DNA of 64,000 nucleotides from Leucobacter sp. OH1287. GTDB lineage: Bacteria; Actinomycetota; Actinomycetes; Actinomycetales; Microbacteriaceae. Position 1 is the first letter of the stretch. Each line of letters begins with the position of its first letter. The notes under the pieces are model-generated. The model worked only from the letters and a program-made list of their open reading frames with translations, was not told the origin of the DNA and searched no databases. The translations under genes and the position numbers were made by a program. Shown here piece after piece: positions 38,919 through 46,589 of the stretch. The stretch covers positions 62,001 to 126,000 of the forward strand of contig NZ_RQYM01000004.1 in NCBI RefSeq assembly GCF_003859945.1, written 5' to 3'.

Positions 38919-39535
38919 TTCGCATGGTGATAGTTGATGACCACCCGATTGTACGCAGCGGGCTGCGGGCCGTGTTTGCTGACGATCCCGGCTTTCAGGT
39001 AGTCGGTGAGGCAGACCGTGCCGCTGCCTCGGTCGCGCTTGCAACCGAACTGCAACCTGACCTGGTGACAATGGATCTGCGCTTCCCGGAGGGGATGAGC
39101 GGGGTGGAAGCGATTATTGAACTGCGCGCCCTACAACAGCCACCAGCGATTCTGGTACTCACCAATTACGCCGATGACAGCGATATTTCCCGCGCGATTG
39201 CGGCCGGTGCACAGGGCTACCTGTTGAAGGATGCGGCACCGGCAGAGCTTTTGCGTGCCGCCCGGGCTGCAGCGAACGGCAGCTCTGTTATTGCCCCGCT
39301 GGTCGCCGAGAAACTGGTGCAGCGGATGCGTGATCCACAGCCGGATCTAACGCAGCGGGAGCTCGATGTTTTGCGGGCGCTCGCGGGCGGAGCCAGCAAT
39401 AAACAGATTAGCGAGCAGCTGTTTATTGGGGCAACCACTGTCAAAACCCACCTGGCGAGAATCTACGCAAAGCTCGGTGTCAGCAGTCGCACCGCGGCAC
39501 TCGTGCGGGCACGCGAACTTGGCTTGGTTGACTGA
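38915..39535 (+). CDS. LuxR/NarL-type response regulator (ChrA/HrrA-like)
   Basis: The 206-residue regulator has a receiver domain with the acidic pair in IVDDHPIV, the phosphorylated D54 in LVTMDLRFP and a C-terminal LuxR helix-turn-helix (LTQRELDVLRALAGGASNKQ). ATG at 38915 overlaps the kinase stop by four bases, so the two are coupled. By analogy with ChrA it would activate the divergent exporter genes and perhaps the heme oxygenase gene when heme is high. The inverted repeat at 37551-37566 is a candidate binding site. It converges with the radical-SAM gene, 32 bases apart. Confidence 0.88.
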   Translation: MIRMVIVDDHPIVRSGLRAVFADDPGFQVVGEADRAAASVALATELQPDLVTMDLRFPEGMSGVEAIIELRALQQPPAILVLTNYADDSDISRAIAAGAQGYLLKDAAPAELLRAARAAANGSSVIAPLVAEKLVQRMRDPQPDLTQRELDVLRALAGGASNKQISEQLFIGATTVKTHLARIYAKLGVSSRTAALVRARELGLVD

Positions 39536-39567
39536 TATTTCAGCGCAGCGACAAAAGTCGATGAGTT

Positions 39568-40299
39568 TTACTGTTTGGTGCGCCGCAGCTCGGCAAATAA
39601 GGCATCCAGGGTTTCACTGTCTGCCCAGCCGTTCACCGCTGTTGTACCATCGGCTGCCACGGTGATCTCTAACCTGTCTGGCAGCTGCTGCCAAGCCCCC
39701 TGCAGGTGACTGTAACGCGGGGTCAGCGTGTGGAAGCCCTGATTGCGCGATCCCACCCACGGTCGCTCGTGATCTAGATCCTCCCTGATAAACGGACCGT
39801 CAATCAGCAGATCCGTGGCTGCCAACAGCTGTTCTGTGGCGGTGTCACCGGCAGCTGCGCGAGCCTCCAACTGCTCCAGCGTGTATCCCGTGAAGCTCAT
39901 CACCGTCAGCCCTGCATCTTGCACCAGCCGCGTGAACGGCGCCAACGCAGCAGCCTGCTCGAAGGGTTCACCCCCGAGCAGCGTAACACCCTCGACTCGC
40001 CGCTCGGGAATCATCGCGAACAGTTCCGCGGCGCTCATTTCGGTGCCACCGCGACTCGTCCAATACTGCGGGTTAAAGCACCCCGGGCAACGGATTGTGC
40101 AGCCCTGCACCCACAGTGCAAAGCGATTTCCTGGACCCTCCGCAACCGTTTCCGGCACCACACGGGCCACCCGAATCGGGGGCGATTCCGGAGGTTGCTG
40201 CGGGGTTTCTGGCGCGAGTGGATCCGCAGCTGACCGAGGTGGATCCGCTGCTTGGCGCGATATTTCCTGCCGCACCCGCGGAAATGGCAGCTCAGTCAT
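39568..40299 (-). CDS. radical-SAM 4Fe-4S protein (activating-enzyme type)
   Basis: The 243-residue protein has the radical-SAM cluster motif CxxxCxxC (C67, C71, C74 in QGCTIRCPGCFNP) and the SAM-binding GGEP (109-112 in TLLGGEPFEQ). The layout resembles activating enzymes of glycyl-radical proteins, and a Pro/Ala-rich N-terminus of 40 residues precedes it. No glycyl-radical enzyme is in the window. It is the last gene of a six-gene operon and its ATG shares one base with the stop of the AAA+ ATPase gene, so it probably works with that system. Its substrate is unknown. Confidence 0.85.
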   Translation of the reverse strand: MTELPFPRVRQEISRQAADPPRSAADPLAPETPQQPPESPPIRVARVVPETVAEGPGNRFALWVQGCTIRCPGCFNPQYWTSRGGTEMSAAELFAMIPERRVEGVTLLGGEPFEQAAALAPFTRLVQDAGLTVMSFTGYTLEQLEARAAAGDTATEQLLAATDLLIDGPFIREDLDHERPWVGSRNQGFHTLTPRYSHLQGAWQQLPDRLEITVAADGTTAVNGWADSETLDALFAELRRTKQ

Positions 40300-41960
40300 T
40301 AAAAGTCGACGATTCGCCCACCGCGTGACTCATCGCTGCGCTCCGCGGTTTTCGGAGGCTGAGCAGCCGTCGCCGCAGCGGTTACCGTGTAGCCTGCGCG
40401 ATCCTCACGAGATGTTGCCGCGACTGCTCGTTCGTCAGCCCAGGCGCGCAGTTTCGCGATCTGTTCCGGTTGGGTGACCGCGAGCGGCACCATCGTGTCA
40501 GCCGCGTGGCGCAGATCCGCCATCGTCAGCTTCCGCTGAGCCGTGTAGGAGTCGAACATTGCCGAGATCACGGCCTGTTCAATCTCCGAGCCAGACCAGC
40601 CCTTGCTGAGGTTCACCAGCTCTACCAGGTTTGCGTCAAGGTCGATCTCGTGCTCAACCCGCGGATTTTGCAGCCGCTTGCCAAGGTGCAGCCGCCAAAT
40701 CACGTCACGCTCAACAGCGGTTGGCAGATCCACAAAGAAAATCTCGTCAAAGCGGCCCTTGCGCAAAAGCTCGGGCGGCAGGGCATCAATGTTGTTGGCG
40801 GTTGCGATCACAAAAACCGGTGCTTTCTTCTCCTGCATCCAGGTTAGGAAAGACCCGAAAACGCGAGATGAGGTGCCCGAATCGTGTGACTGCATAACCC
40901 CGGAGAAACCTTTTTCGATCTCGTCTATCCAAAGCACACAGGGTGAAACTGCCTCGGCGGCTTGAATCGCGGTGCGCATGTTTTGTTCGCTGGATCCAAC
41001 CAGCCCCGAGAACACCTTCCCGATGTCGAACCGCAACAGCGGCAGCTGCCAGGCAGAGGCTACAGCCTTCGCGGTCAGTGACTTACCACAGCCCGGCACA
41101 CCCGTAATCAAAACCCCGCGCGGCGCAGGCAAACCGTATGCGGCAGCCTCCGCCATCCACGAGTTCTTGCGCTTGCCAAGCCACCGTTTCAGATTCTGCA
41201 ACCCGCCCACATCATTGAGGTTAATCTGGGCATCAACAAACTCTAACATCCCCGATTTGCGAATAGTCTGCTGTTTTTCCGCGGTGATAATATCGACGTC
41301 TCTCGCGCTGAGTTTGCCGTCCTCCACAATCGCGAGGGCAATAGCGTTCTCGGTTTCTTGCAGAGTCAAACCGCGTGCCGCGTCAATTAGACGCTCCCGG
41401 TCTTCCGCGGGCAGGTCGATTGCGATCCGCCCAGAGTGTGAGTTTGCGGCGACGATACCGTCGAGTGCTTCCCCGATTTGGGCAGCTCCCGGCAGCGGAA
41501 AATCAACAATGGTGACATCTTTTTGCAGGTCAATCGGCAGCTCAACACCGGGCGCAACCATCACCAGGGTGCGAGCCACCTCACCGTTTTGGAAGGCAGC
41601 AGCGATATCGCGGATCGCGCGCACAACTGTCGGGTCTGCGGGGCGCCGCTGGTCCCCGAGGGAGGCGTGCAGGTCCACTAACACAAAAACCGCTGCTTCG
41701 GTTTCGCGATGAAGAATCTCAGTCAGTGCGTCGAGGGGAGTTTTGGTGTGACCGATCGGGCTCTGTTCGCTGTCAAGCAACCCGTCGGTCAGCGACCAGC
41801 GGTAAACCTTTCTAGGGGTGCGCACCTGTGCGGCATCGGTGGCGACCGCGGTGATCTCACTCAGCACCCGCTGTTCCTCGTGGGTTTCAATCAACAGCAC
41901 CGGGAAGCGAGCCTTAATTAGTTGGGCTAGCTCTCTCCGGAAACGTGTCTGTTCAGACAT
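40299..41960 (-). CDS. AAA+ ATPase, Ycf46-like
   Basis: The 553-residue protein matches the layout of chloroplast/cyanobacterial Ycf46: an N-terminal domain opening with [20 protein letters not shown], then a AAA+ domain. Visible are Walker A GVPGCGKS (287-294), Walker B VLWIDEIE (D346, E347), sensor-1 asparagine in VIATANN, and the arginine finger in [10 protein letters not shown]. It probably forms a ring that remodels a protein partner. The C-terminal 60 residues are variable. It overlaps the helix-hairpin-helix gene by eight bases and sits in an operon with DUF1257 and DUF2997 proteins, which also associate with Ycf46 in other bacteria. No function has been established for the family. Confidence 0.88.
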   Translation of the reverse strand: MSEQTRFRRELAQLIKARFPVLLIETHEEQRVLSEITAVATDAAQVRTPRKVYRWSLTDGLLDSEQSPIGHTKTPLDALTEILHRETEAAVFVLVDLHASLGDQRRPADPTVVRAIRDIAAAFQNGEVARTLVMVAPGVELPIDLQKDVTIVDFPLPGAAQIGEALDGIVAANSHSGRIAIDLPAEDRERLIDAARGLTLQETENAIALAIVEDGKLSARDVDIITAEKQQTIRKSGMLEFVDAQINLNDVGGLQNLKRWLGKRKNSWMAEAAAYGLPAPRGVLITGVPGCGKSLTAKAVASAWQLPLLRFDIGKVFSGLVGSSEQNMRTAIQAAEAVSPCVLWIDEIEKGFSGVMQSHDSGTSSRVFGSFLTWMQEKKAPVFVIATANNIDALPPELLRKGRFDEIFFVDLPTAVERDVIWRLHLGKRLQNPRVEHEIDLDANLVELVNLSKGWSGSEIEQAVISAMFDSYTAQRKLTMADLRHAADTMVPLAVTQPEQIAKLRAWADERAVAATSREDRAGYTVTAAATAAQPPKTAERSDESRGGRIVDF

Positions 41961-42903
41961 CGAGGATCCTTCCTTGTCGCGGCGGTTTTGTTTTCGCCGG
42001 TTTTTGTTGCCGCTCCGCCGGGGTGTGGGGAGAAACGGTGTGCGGAGAGCCAGCGGGCTGGGAGTCAGCGGGCGGTGTCTGCACGAAGCTAAGGCGTGAG
42101 CGGATCGCGGCAGCCTCGTGCGGCTGCAAATCCAGCGCCGCGATCACATCGGTGATATCCCGCACCATGTCACGGTCACGCAGAGCAACCAGCTGCTCGG
42201 CGCGTGATCGGCTGATAAACGGCAGCACCTCCAGCTGATCGACGGAGGCGGTTGCAAGATCCACCAACCCGACTGTGCCGAAGGCGCGCTGTGTGTCGAT
42301 CTCATCCCAGCTGCGGAAGCGGGGTTGCGGGGAGCTGCTGCGGCGCACCTCCTGTGCTGCTAGTGGCACCGCGCTGCTTCGACGCGCTGCCTGAGAGGCT
42401 GGCTGCGCTGTGCTGCTGCGCTGCGAAGCCGACGCACCAGCCTGCGCTGTACTGCCCTGGCTCGCCGCCCGCTCACTGTTTTGCGCGCCGGCTTCACCGC
42501 TGATGTTCCTCAGCCGTGCCGTGAACCAGTTGCTTGCCGCAGGAACCTCCTGCCCAAGCATCTCCCGCCGCCAGGTAGTCCGCAAATATCCGGGGTTGAT
42601 ATACAAACCCAGCAATACTGGCCCGATCCACAAAAAGATGTGCATAAATTGGGTTTCGTCGACGTCATCGTTAAACAGAGTGAACGGCAGGTAGAGAATG
42701 CTGAGACCCAACAGCACCAGTGCGATAGCGTTCATGCCAGGGCTTCGCCATTTTTTCGCCAGCCAGAAATATGACACAAAACTGATGTAGCCGAGACCAA
42801 ACACCGCCGGCAGAATCCACAAACTACGCCGCAGCATCCAACCGAGCGGCGGTTTATCGGGCGGCTGCTGTCGTGCCTGCAGAGGGGAGCTGTTTCGTGT
42901 CAT
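41953..42903 (-). CDS. membrane protein with C-terminal helix-hairpin-helix domain
   Basis: The 316-residue protein has three or four N-terminal membrane helices (residues about 25-110), an Ala/Ser/Gln-rich linker with repeated AQ and SS units (135-190), and a C-terminal helix-hairpin-helix region (TVGLVDLATASVDQLEVLP and VRDITDVIAALDLQPHEAAA) of the ComEA type. Such domains bind DNA or protein. It follows the DUF1257 gene by one base and overlaps the AAA+ gene by eight, so its place in the operon is firm. It may anchor the AAA+ machine at the membrane. Confidence 0.8.
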   Translation of the reverse strand: MTRNSSPLQARQQPPDKPPLGWMLRRSLWILPAVFGLGYISFVSYFWLAKKWRSPGMNAIALVLLGLSILYLPFTLFNDDVDETQFMHIFLWIGPVLLGLYINPGYLRTTWRREMLGQEVPAASNWFTARLRNISGEAGAQNSERAASQGSTAQAGASASQRSSTAQPASQAARRSSAVPLAAQEVRRSSSPQPRFRSWDEIDTQRAFGTVGLVDLATASVDQLEVLPFISRSRAEQLVALRDRDMVRDITDVIAALDLQPHEAAAIRSRLSFVQTPPADSQPAGSPHTVSPHTPAERQQKPAKTKPPRQGRILDV

Positions 42904-42904
42904 G

Positions 42905-43459
42905 TTATGCTTCCACGTTCACGGTGTCTAACACAATGCGGATGTTCTGTTCCGCGTCGATGGTTTGTGAGCTGACTCGCATCCCAATATTCTCCGCCTG
43001 GGCGTGGATCCGCTCAACCACCGCCTTTTGCACCAGTTTGCCGTATGCAGCATCGAGCTGCCGCAGCAACTCGGCAGCCTCCGCCTCGGTCACCGTGTGC
43101 TCCTCATAATGTCCCGCGTTCACGGTGCTCGCCGCCTCCGCGTGGGCAACCCACACACCGCTGTTATCGCGGCTCATTGTCAGGCGGATCCGGTTAACCT
43201 CCGCCACAACCGCGTCCTCCGCCGCTTCCTGCACGGCCACGCCAAGCTCCTCAAGAGCGCGCACCAAAAGCCCGGTGTCACGCATCCTGGTTTGCACCTG
43301 CAGCACCGTCGCATCGGCTGTTTCTGTGCTGGTGTGAACTGTCTGTTGAGCGACGCTGCCCGCTGCCAGGTCCTCTTTCGCATGCTTGGTTTTGTGGGCG
43401 GCTACCACGCCGGCGGTCATCGTAAACGCGATCGGCAACAGAATCACTGACACGCTCAT
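42905..43459 (-). CDS. DUF1257 (Ycf35-like) protein with N-terminal hydrophobic segment
   Basis: The 184-residue protein begins with a hydrophobic stretch (VILLPIAFTMTAGVVAAH) absent from the soluble chloroplast Ycf35. It continues with the DUF1257 pattern: VQTRMRDTGLLVRALEELGV near residue 55 and the end region YGKLVQKAVVERIHAQAENI followed by an acidic turn and IRIVLDTVNVEA. DUF1257 proteins are unstudied, though they often adjoin Ycf46-type ATPases and DUF2997 proteins. It overlaps the DUF2997 gene by four bases (ATGA). The membrane anchor may be a feature of this lineage. Confidence 0.72.
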   Translation of the reverse strand: MSVSVILLPIAFTMTAGVVAAHKTKHAKEDLAAGSVAQQTVHTSTETADATVLQVQTRMRDTGLLVRALEELGVAVQEAAEDAVVAEVNRIRLTMSRDNSGVWVAHAEAASTVNAGHYEEHTVTEAEAAELLRQLDAAYGKLVQKAVVERIHAQAENIGMRVSSQTIDAEQNIRIVLDTVNVEA

Positions 43460-43731
43460 TCTGCGACCCCCTGCTGCACGGCAGTGCCGGTTACGAGGTT
43501 GTCAGCGGCGAGGGTTTCGGTAGAGATGTTGCCTGCAACAGAATTGTAGTTGTGCGCCGGGGTAACACCGCGATGATAGTCAGCTGTAAACTCAGAGGTC
43601 ACAGTGTTGGCGGCGAGCAGATCCTCCAAAACCTCAATATAATCGAGGCAGTCCGGGCCGGTTACGCCCTCGGTTTTTGCCTGCACAGTGCCATCGGGTT
43701 GCACGGTCAAAATAACTCGCGGGCTAGCCAT
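43456..43731 (-). CDS. DUF2997 small protein
   Basis: The 91-residue product starts with ATG at 43731 after AGGGAGA; the ORF extends upstream but without a better site. The sequence PRVILTVQPDGTVQAKTEGV and then GPDCLDYIEVLEDLLAA has the DUF2997 pattern, including the single conserved cysteine after a Gly-Pro and the leucine-rich helix. DUF2997 proteins are short, uncharacterised and commonly next to DUF1257. The cysteine could be a carrier or metal-ligand residue. It overlaps the membrane protein upstream by eight bases and the DUF1257 gene downstream by four. Confidence 0.75.
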   Translation of the reverse strand: MASPRVILTVQPDGTVQAKTEGVTGPDCLDYIEVLEDLLAANTVTSEFTADYHRGVTPAHNYNSVAGNISTETLAADNLVTGTAVQQGVAE

Positions 43732-44608
43732 TTGGGTCTCCCTGGTAGTTTTCTCGCTGCCGCTGCATTTCTTCCTGCACCGCAGCATCACGTTCATCAT
43801 AGTCAGAGTCTTGCACCCAAGCGCGCCAGGTTTGCCCGGGTTTTGCGTACACGGTCACAGCATATCCTTGCACCGACCCAGCGGGATAGTTGTTGCTATC
43901 TGACTTGTCTTCCCCAAGATAAATTCCTACACCGTACCCTTCATCAGAGTTGTTTTGGCAGCCGCACCTACCACAGATGGTGACCGTCTCATCCATTGCG
44001 TCAGTAAGCTGCAGCTTAATATACTCTCCGGGGCCGTGATAGTAGAAGGAACCCGTTCCGGTGCTTTGCCATTCCGCGTAAACGGGTAGATTCTCAAAGA
44101 CCGTTTGTGGTTTGATGCCCGTCACCGGCTCCACTTTGATTTTCCAGCTGCTGCTCCTGACCGTGAGCAACTCCCCCCGCAGCATTTTCAGCACTATCGG
44201 GCTGACTGGAAACCCTTGGCTGGAATCGGTTGCAATTCCCTGCGAAAATCTTGAATTCTTCGACCTTGCTTCGTCTTCGTAAATATCCAGGATGACGCTG
44301 TCTTCAGCCGCTTCCAGGATGGTGATCTGTAGCAGCTCGGCGGCCTTCAGCTCGGAGCTGAGTGGCACCACTGTCCTTTGATTATTGCCGGAGTAGGTTG
44401 TGTCGTTATTTTTTTCTGCTGTCTCAGCTGCGCGTTTGCGTTCCGCGGCAAGCTGCTCGGCAACCTCCTCTGTCTGTGTGTACCAGGGGAAGATCCTGCC
44501 AAAATAAAGCAGCTGACCTGCCACCATCGCCGTCAAAACAAGCCCGACAGCGACGCTCCAAAAGATGGAGAATCGCCTCACCTGCCTGCTCACTCTGTTG
44601 ATGGTCAC
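43724..44608 (-). CDS. membrane-anchored protein of unknown function, first gene of the AAA+ operon
   Basis: The 294-residue protein has one membrane helix near its N-terminus (FWSVAVGLVLTAMVAGQLLYF). A charged coiled stretch follows (EEVAEQLAAERKRAAETAEK), then a mostly beta outer or inner domain with no family I recognise. A compact cysteine cluster, TICGRCGCQNN, near residue 225 could bind a metal. Base composition is lower in GC than its neighbours. It overlaps the DUF2997 gene by eight bases, which ties it to the operon. A role specific to this operon, such as substrate or anchor, is a guess. Confidence 0.7.
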   Translation of the reverse strand: MTINRVSRQVRRFSIFWSVAVGLVLTAMVAGQLLYFGRIFPWYTQTEEVAEQLAAERKRAAETAEKNNDTTYSGNNQRTVVPLSSELKAAELLQITILEAAEDSVILDIYEDEARSKNSRFSQGIATDSSQGFPVSPIVLKMLRGELLTVRSSSWKIKVEPVTGIKPQTVFENLPVYAEWQSTGTGSFYYHGPGEYIKLQLTDAMDETVTICGRCGCQNNSDEGYGVGIYLGEDKSDSNNYPAGSVQGYAVTVYAKPGQTWRAWVQDSDYDERDAAVQEEMQRQRENYQGDPNG

Positions 44609-44752
44609 AGTGTGATTATATAGCGATGTTGCTGTTGCTATAGAAAAACCCGCGGTTGTTCTTTGCCCGCCGCTGAGTTTCCCCGATTATCCTCAGTGAT
44701 TTTAGCGTTCCCCCTACACTCGCGGCAGTGTCTGCAAACCAACTTACCCGGG

Positions 44753-44877
44753 AACTCACTACTTAACTCACTACCTACTCACTACAGTAGTGAGTTGAGT
44801 AGTGAGTTCAGTAGTCACTTAGTGGACGAGTTGCCCACCCGCTCAATAGAACCGCGGTGAGCTCAGGGATCCACACC
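44753..44877. repeat. left copy of palindromic direct repeat
   Basis: This block contains the nine-base unit ACTCACTAC several times and its complement GTAGTGAGT twice, forming an inverted repeat at 44766-44807. The segment 44766-44877 recurs as a direct repeat at 46382-46493, beyond the AlbA_2 gene. The first 65 bases differ at only about five places, and the far ends are both GGATCCACACC. It ends one base before the AlbA_2 stop codon. Confidence 0.9.
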
Positions 44878-44878
44878 G

Positions 44879-46312
44879 CTACAGCTTCATGCGATAGCGC
44901 TGCTTCGGGCTGCGGCTCGGCTCGGTTTTTTCAATGGTGTTATCAGCTACTAGGTCGCTCAGCGCCTTCTGAATACCGCCGCGACTGTATTTTGTTCCCA
45001 GCATAAGCTCTTTCACACTAATGCTGTCTTGTTTTTCAAGGCGCTTCAGAATGTAATCTTTAGCGGTCGCGTTACGCTCTGCAGGTGCAACACGACGCTT
45101 ATAAAAGGTGATCCTGAAGGAGCTAAAACTACTCTCGATCTTCGCCGGCGGCATCAAAGCTTCTGCCAGCGCCTTGTTAATCACAGTAATGCCGGTCCCT
45201 CTGTTTTCTGCAACCAGACGGTTCTCAGCATCTTTAGTATTTTCCAGCATGTATGCAAGCAGCTGGTTTCTTGTAGAACTTACCGACCTATTGCCAAGCT
45301 GGTCAATCGTTACAGCCCCGAAGAGACCACCTGGGTTTTGTATTTCCAAACGGTCAACAAACATATCCACCTGCACCTGCGCACCCCTAGCAGGGGGAGA
45401 GTAGTCGCGGTGCATAAGCGCGTTCACGATCGCCTCACGCACTGCCACTAGCGGGTATTCTGGAACCTCTCTGCGTTGTGCATCCTCAAAATATGCCGCA
45501 GTTCGCATATTCTGATGCACAAGACTCAACGTTCTATCAACGAGTTCTGGGATCGAACCAGATAGCGTCCTACTGTCTATCAGTCTCTCCCCTGTAAGGA
45601 TCGGAGCGCGGTCTGTTCCCGGATACAGCGCAAATGTCACGGTTAGCCGCCTAAAGAACTGTTGCGGATAGTCCCCGAGAGCGAGCAACGCAGCAAGTGT
45701 TGGCGATCCCTCTCTGGCTATGCCCAGCCGATCAAGGACAAACGCTTCTCCGTTTTTAAACAGATTAGTACGTTCACGACGTTCCCGCGCCAACAGTGCT
45801 TCAACCCTGTCCGGGTCAAGATCTTCAACACCGGCCTCAGTAACCAGTTCTTCATCCCATTTGGGCTGTGTTTTCTCCTCACGCAAGCGATTAACCTCAT
45901 AATCAGTCAGCCGCACATCACCGTCGCTAATTCGCTTGAAACTACCACTATACATGCCCCTGTCTCGGATATAGCAGGGCTTGTCATACTGCTGCATCTC
46001 TGGAATCTCGGCGGCCAGAATTTTTACATCATCTATTACGACTGGATGAATAATCAGGTTAACCGGCGGCTGTAGTTGCCCCGCTCGCGTCTCTAACTGA
46101 TCTGCTGCCTTGTCTGCATCGAAATTCTCAACAGGTTGAAATCCAGATTCCTCACTCAAGCCGACCAGCAAAAGTCCACCACTGGTGTTAGAAAAAGCGC
46201 TGAGTGTTTCTAAAATACTCTTGCCAACACCGCTCTTGACCTCAACCTTGGAAGTGTCCCTACCTAGCAGCCGCAGGTGATTAACAACGTATTCTATCCT
46301 CTGCTGATCCAT
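44879..46312 (-). CDS. AlbA_2/RecG-like ATP-binding DNA-binding regulator
   Basis: The 477-residue protein has an N-terminal AlbA_2 (Schlafen-type) domain with VEVKSGVGKSILETLSAFSN and GGLLLVGLSEE. A GHKL-like ATP-binding part follows (VAVREAIVNALMHRDYSPP, then NRGTGITVINKAL), then a C-terminal winged helix (VKELMLGTKYSRGGIQKALS). This is the COG2865 layout, found in transcription regulators and in some defence genes. Base composition is markedly lower in GC than surrounding genes. The gene is enclosed by two 112-base direct repeats holding palindromes, so it looks like a transferred unit. The palindromes could also be its own operators. Confidence 0.85.
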   Translation of the reverse strand: MDQQRIEYVVNHLRLLGRDTSKVEVKSGVGKSILETLSAFSNTSGGLLLVGLSEESGFQPVENFDADKAADQLETRAGQLQPPVNLIIHPVVIDDVKILAAEIPEMQQYDKPCYIRDRGMYSGSFKRISDGDVRLTDYEVNRLREEKTQPKWDEELVTEAGVEDLDPDRVEALLARERRERTNLFKNGEAFVLDRLGIAREGSPTLAALLALGDYPQQFFRRLTVTFALYPGTDRAPILTGERLIDSRTLSGSIPELVDRTLSLVHQNMRTAAYFEDAQRREVPEYPLVAVREAIVNALMHRDYSPPARGAQVQVDMFVDRLEIQNPGGLFGAVTIDQLGNRSVSSTRNQLLAYMLENTKDAENRLVAENRGTGITVINKALAEALMPPAKIESSFSSFRITFYKRRVAPAERNATAKDYILKRLEKQDSISVKELMLGTKYSRGGIQKALSDLVADNTIEKTEPSRSPKQRYRMKL

Positions 46313-46381
46313 AACGCTTCACTCCTTAAGCTGGCGTAATTTCAAGGCTGTAGCTGTAACTATACACTAACTCCCCCATAT

Positions 46382-46493
46382 ACTCACTACCTAACTCACT
46401 ACTGTAGTGAGTTGGTAGTGAGTTAAGTAGTCACTTAGTGAACGAATTGCTCGCTTACCCAATGAAACAGCCGTAAGTACGGGGATCCACACC
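46382..46493. repeat. right copy of palindromic direct repeat
   Basis: Direct repeat of 44766-44877, same orientation. The inverted repeat ACTCACTAC..ACTCACTAC / GTAGTGAGT..GTAGTGAGT lies at 46382-46423, followed by AAGTAGTCACTTAGTG and ending in GGATCCACACC. It lies 70-180 bases upstream of the AlbA_2 start codon, so it covers that gene's promoter region. Confidence 0.9.
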
Positions 46494-46589
46494 AGGTTCA
46501 GCCGCCTGGCCTGTGCTATCCAGACAAAACAATCCACAACCCCCACAACACGGCCACCCCTCGCTACACCGTCAAGTAAACTTAGAGCT

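Noticed and set aside
44753-46493. Composite transposon or insertion sequence
   Set aside because: No transposase is encoded between or beside the repeats, and the repeats are not typical IS ends.
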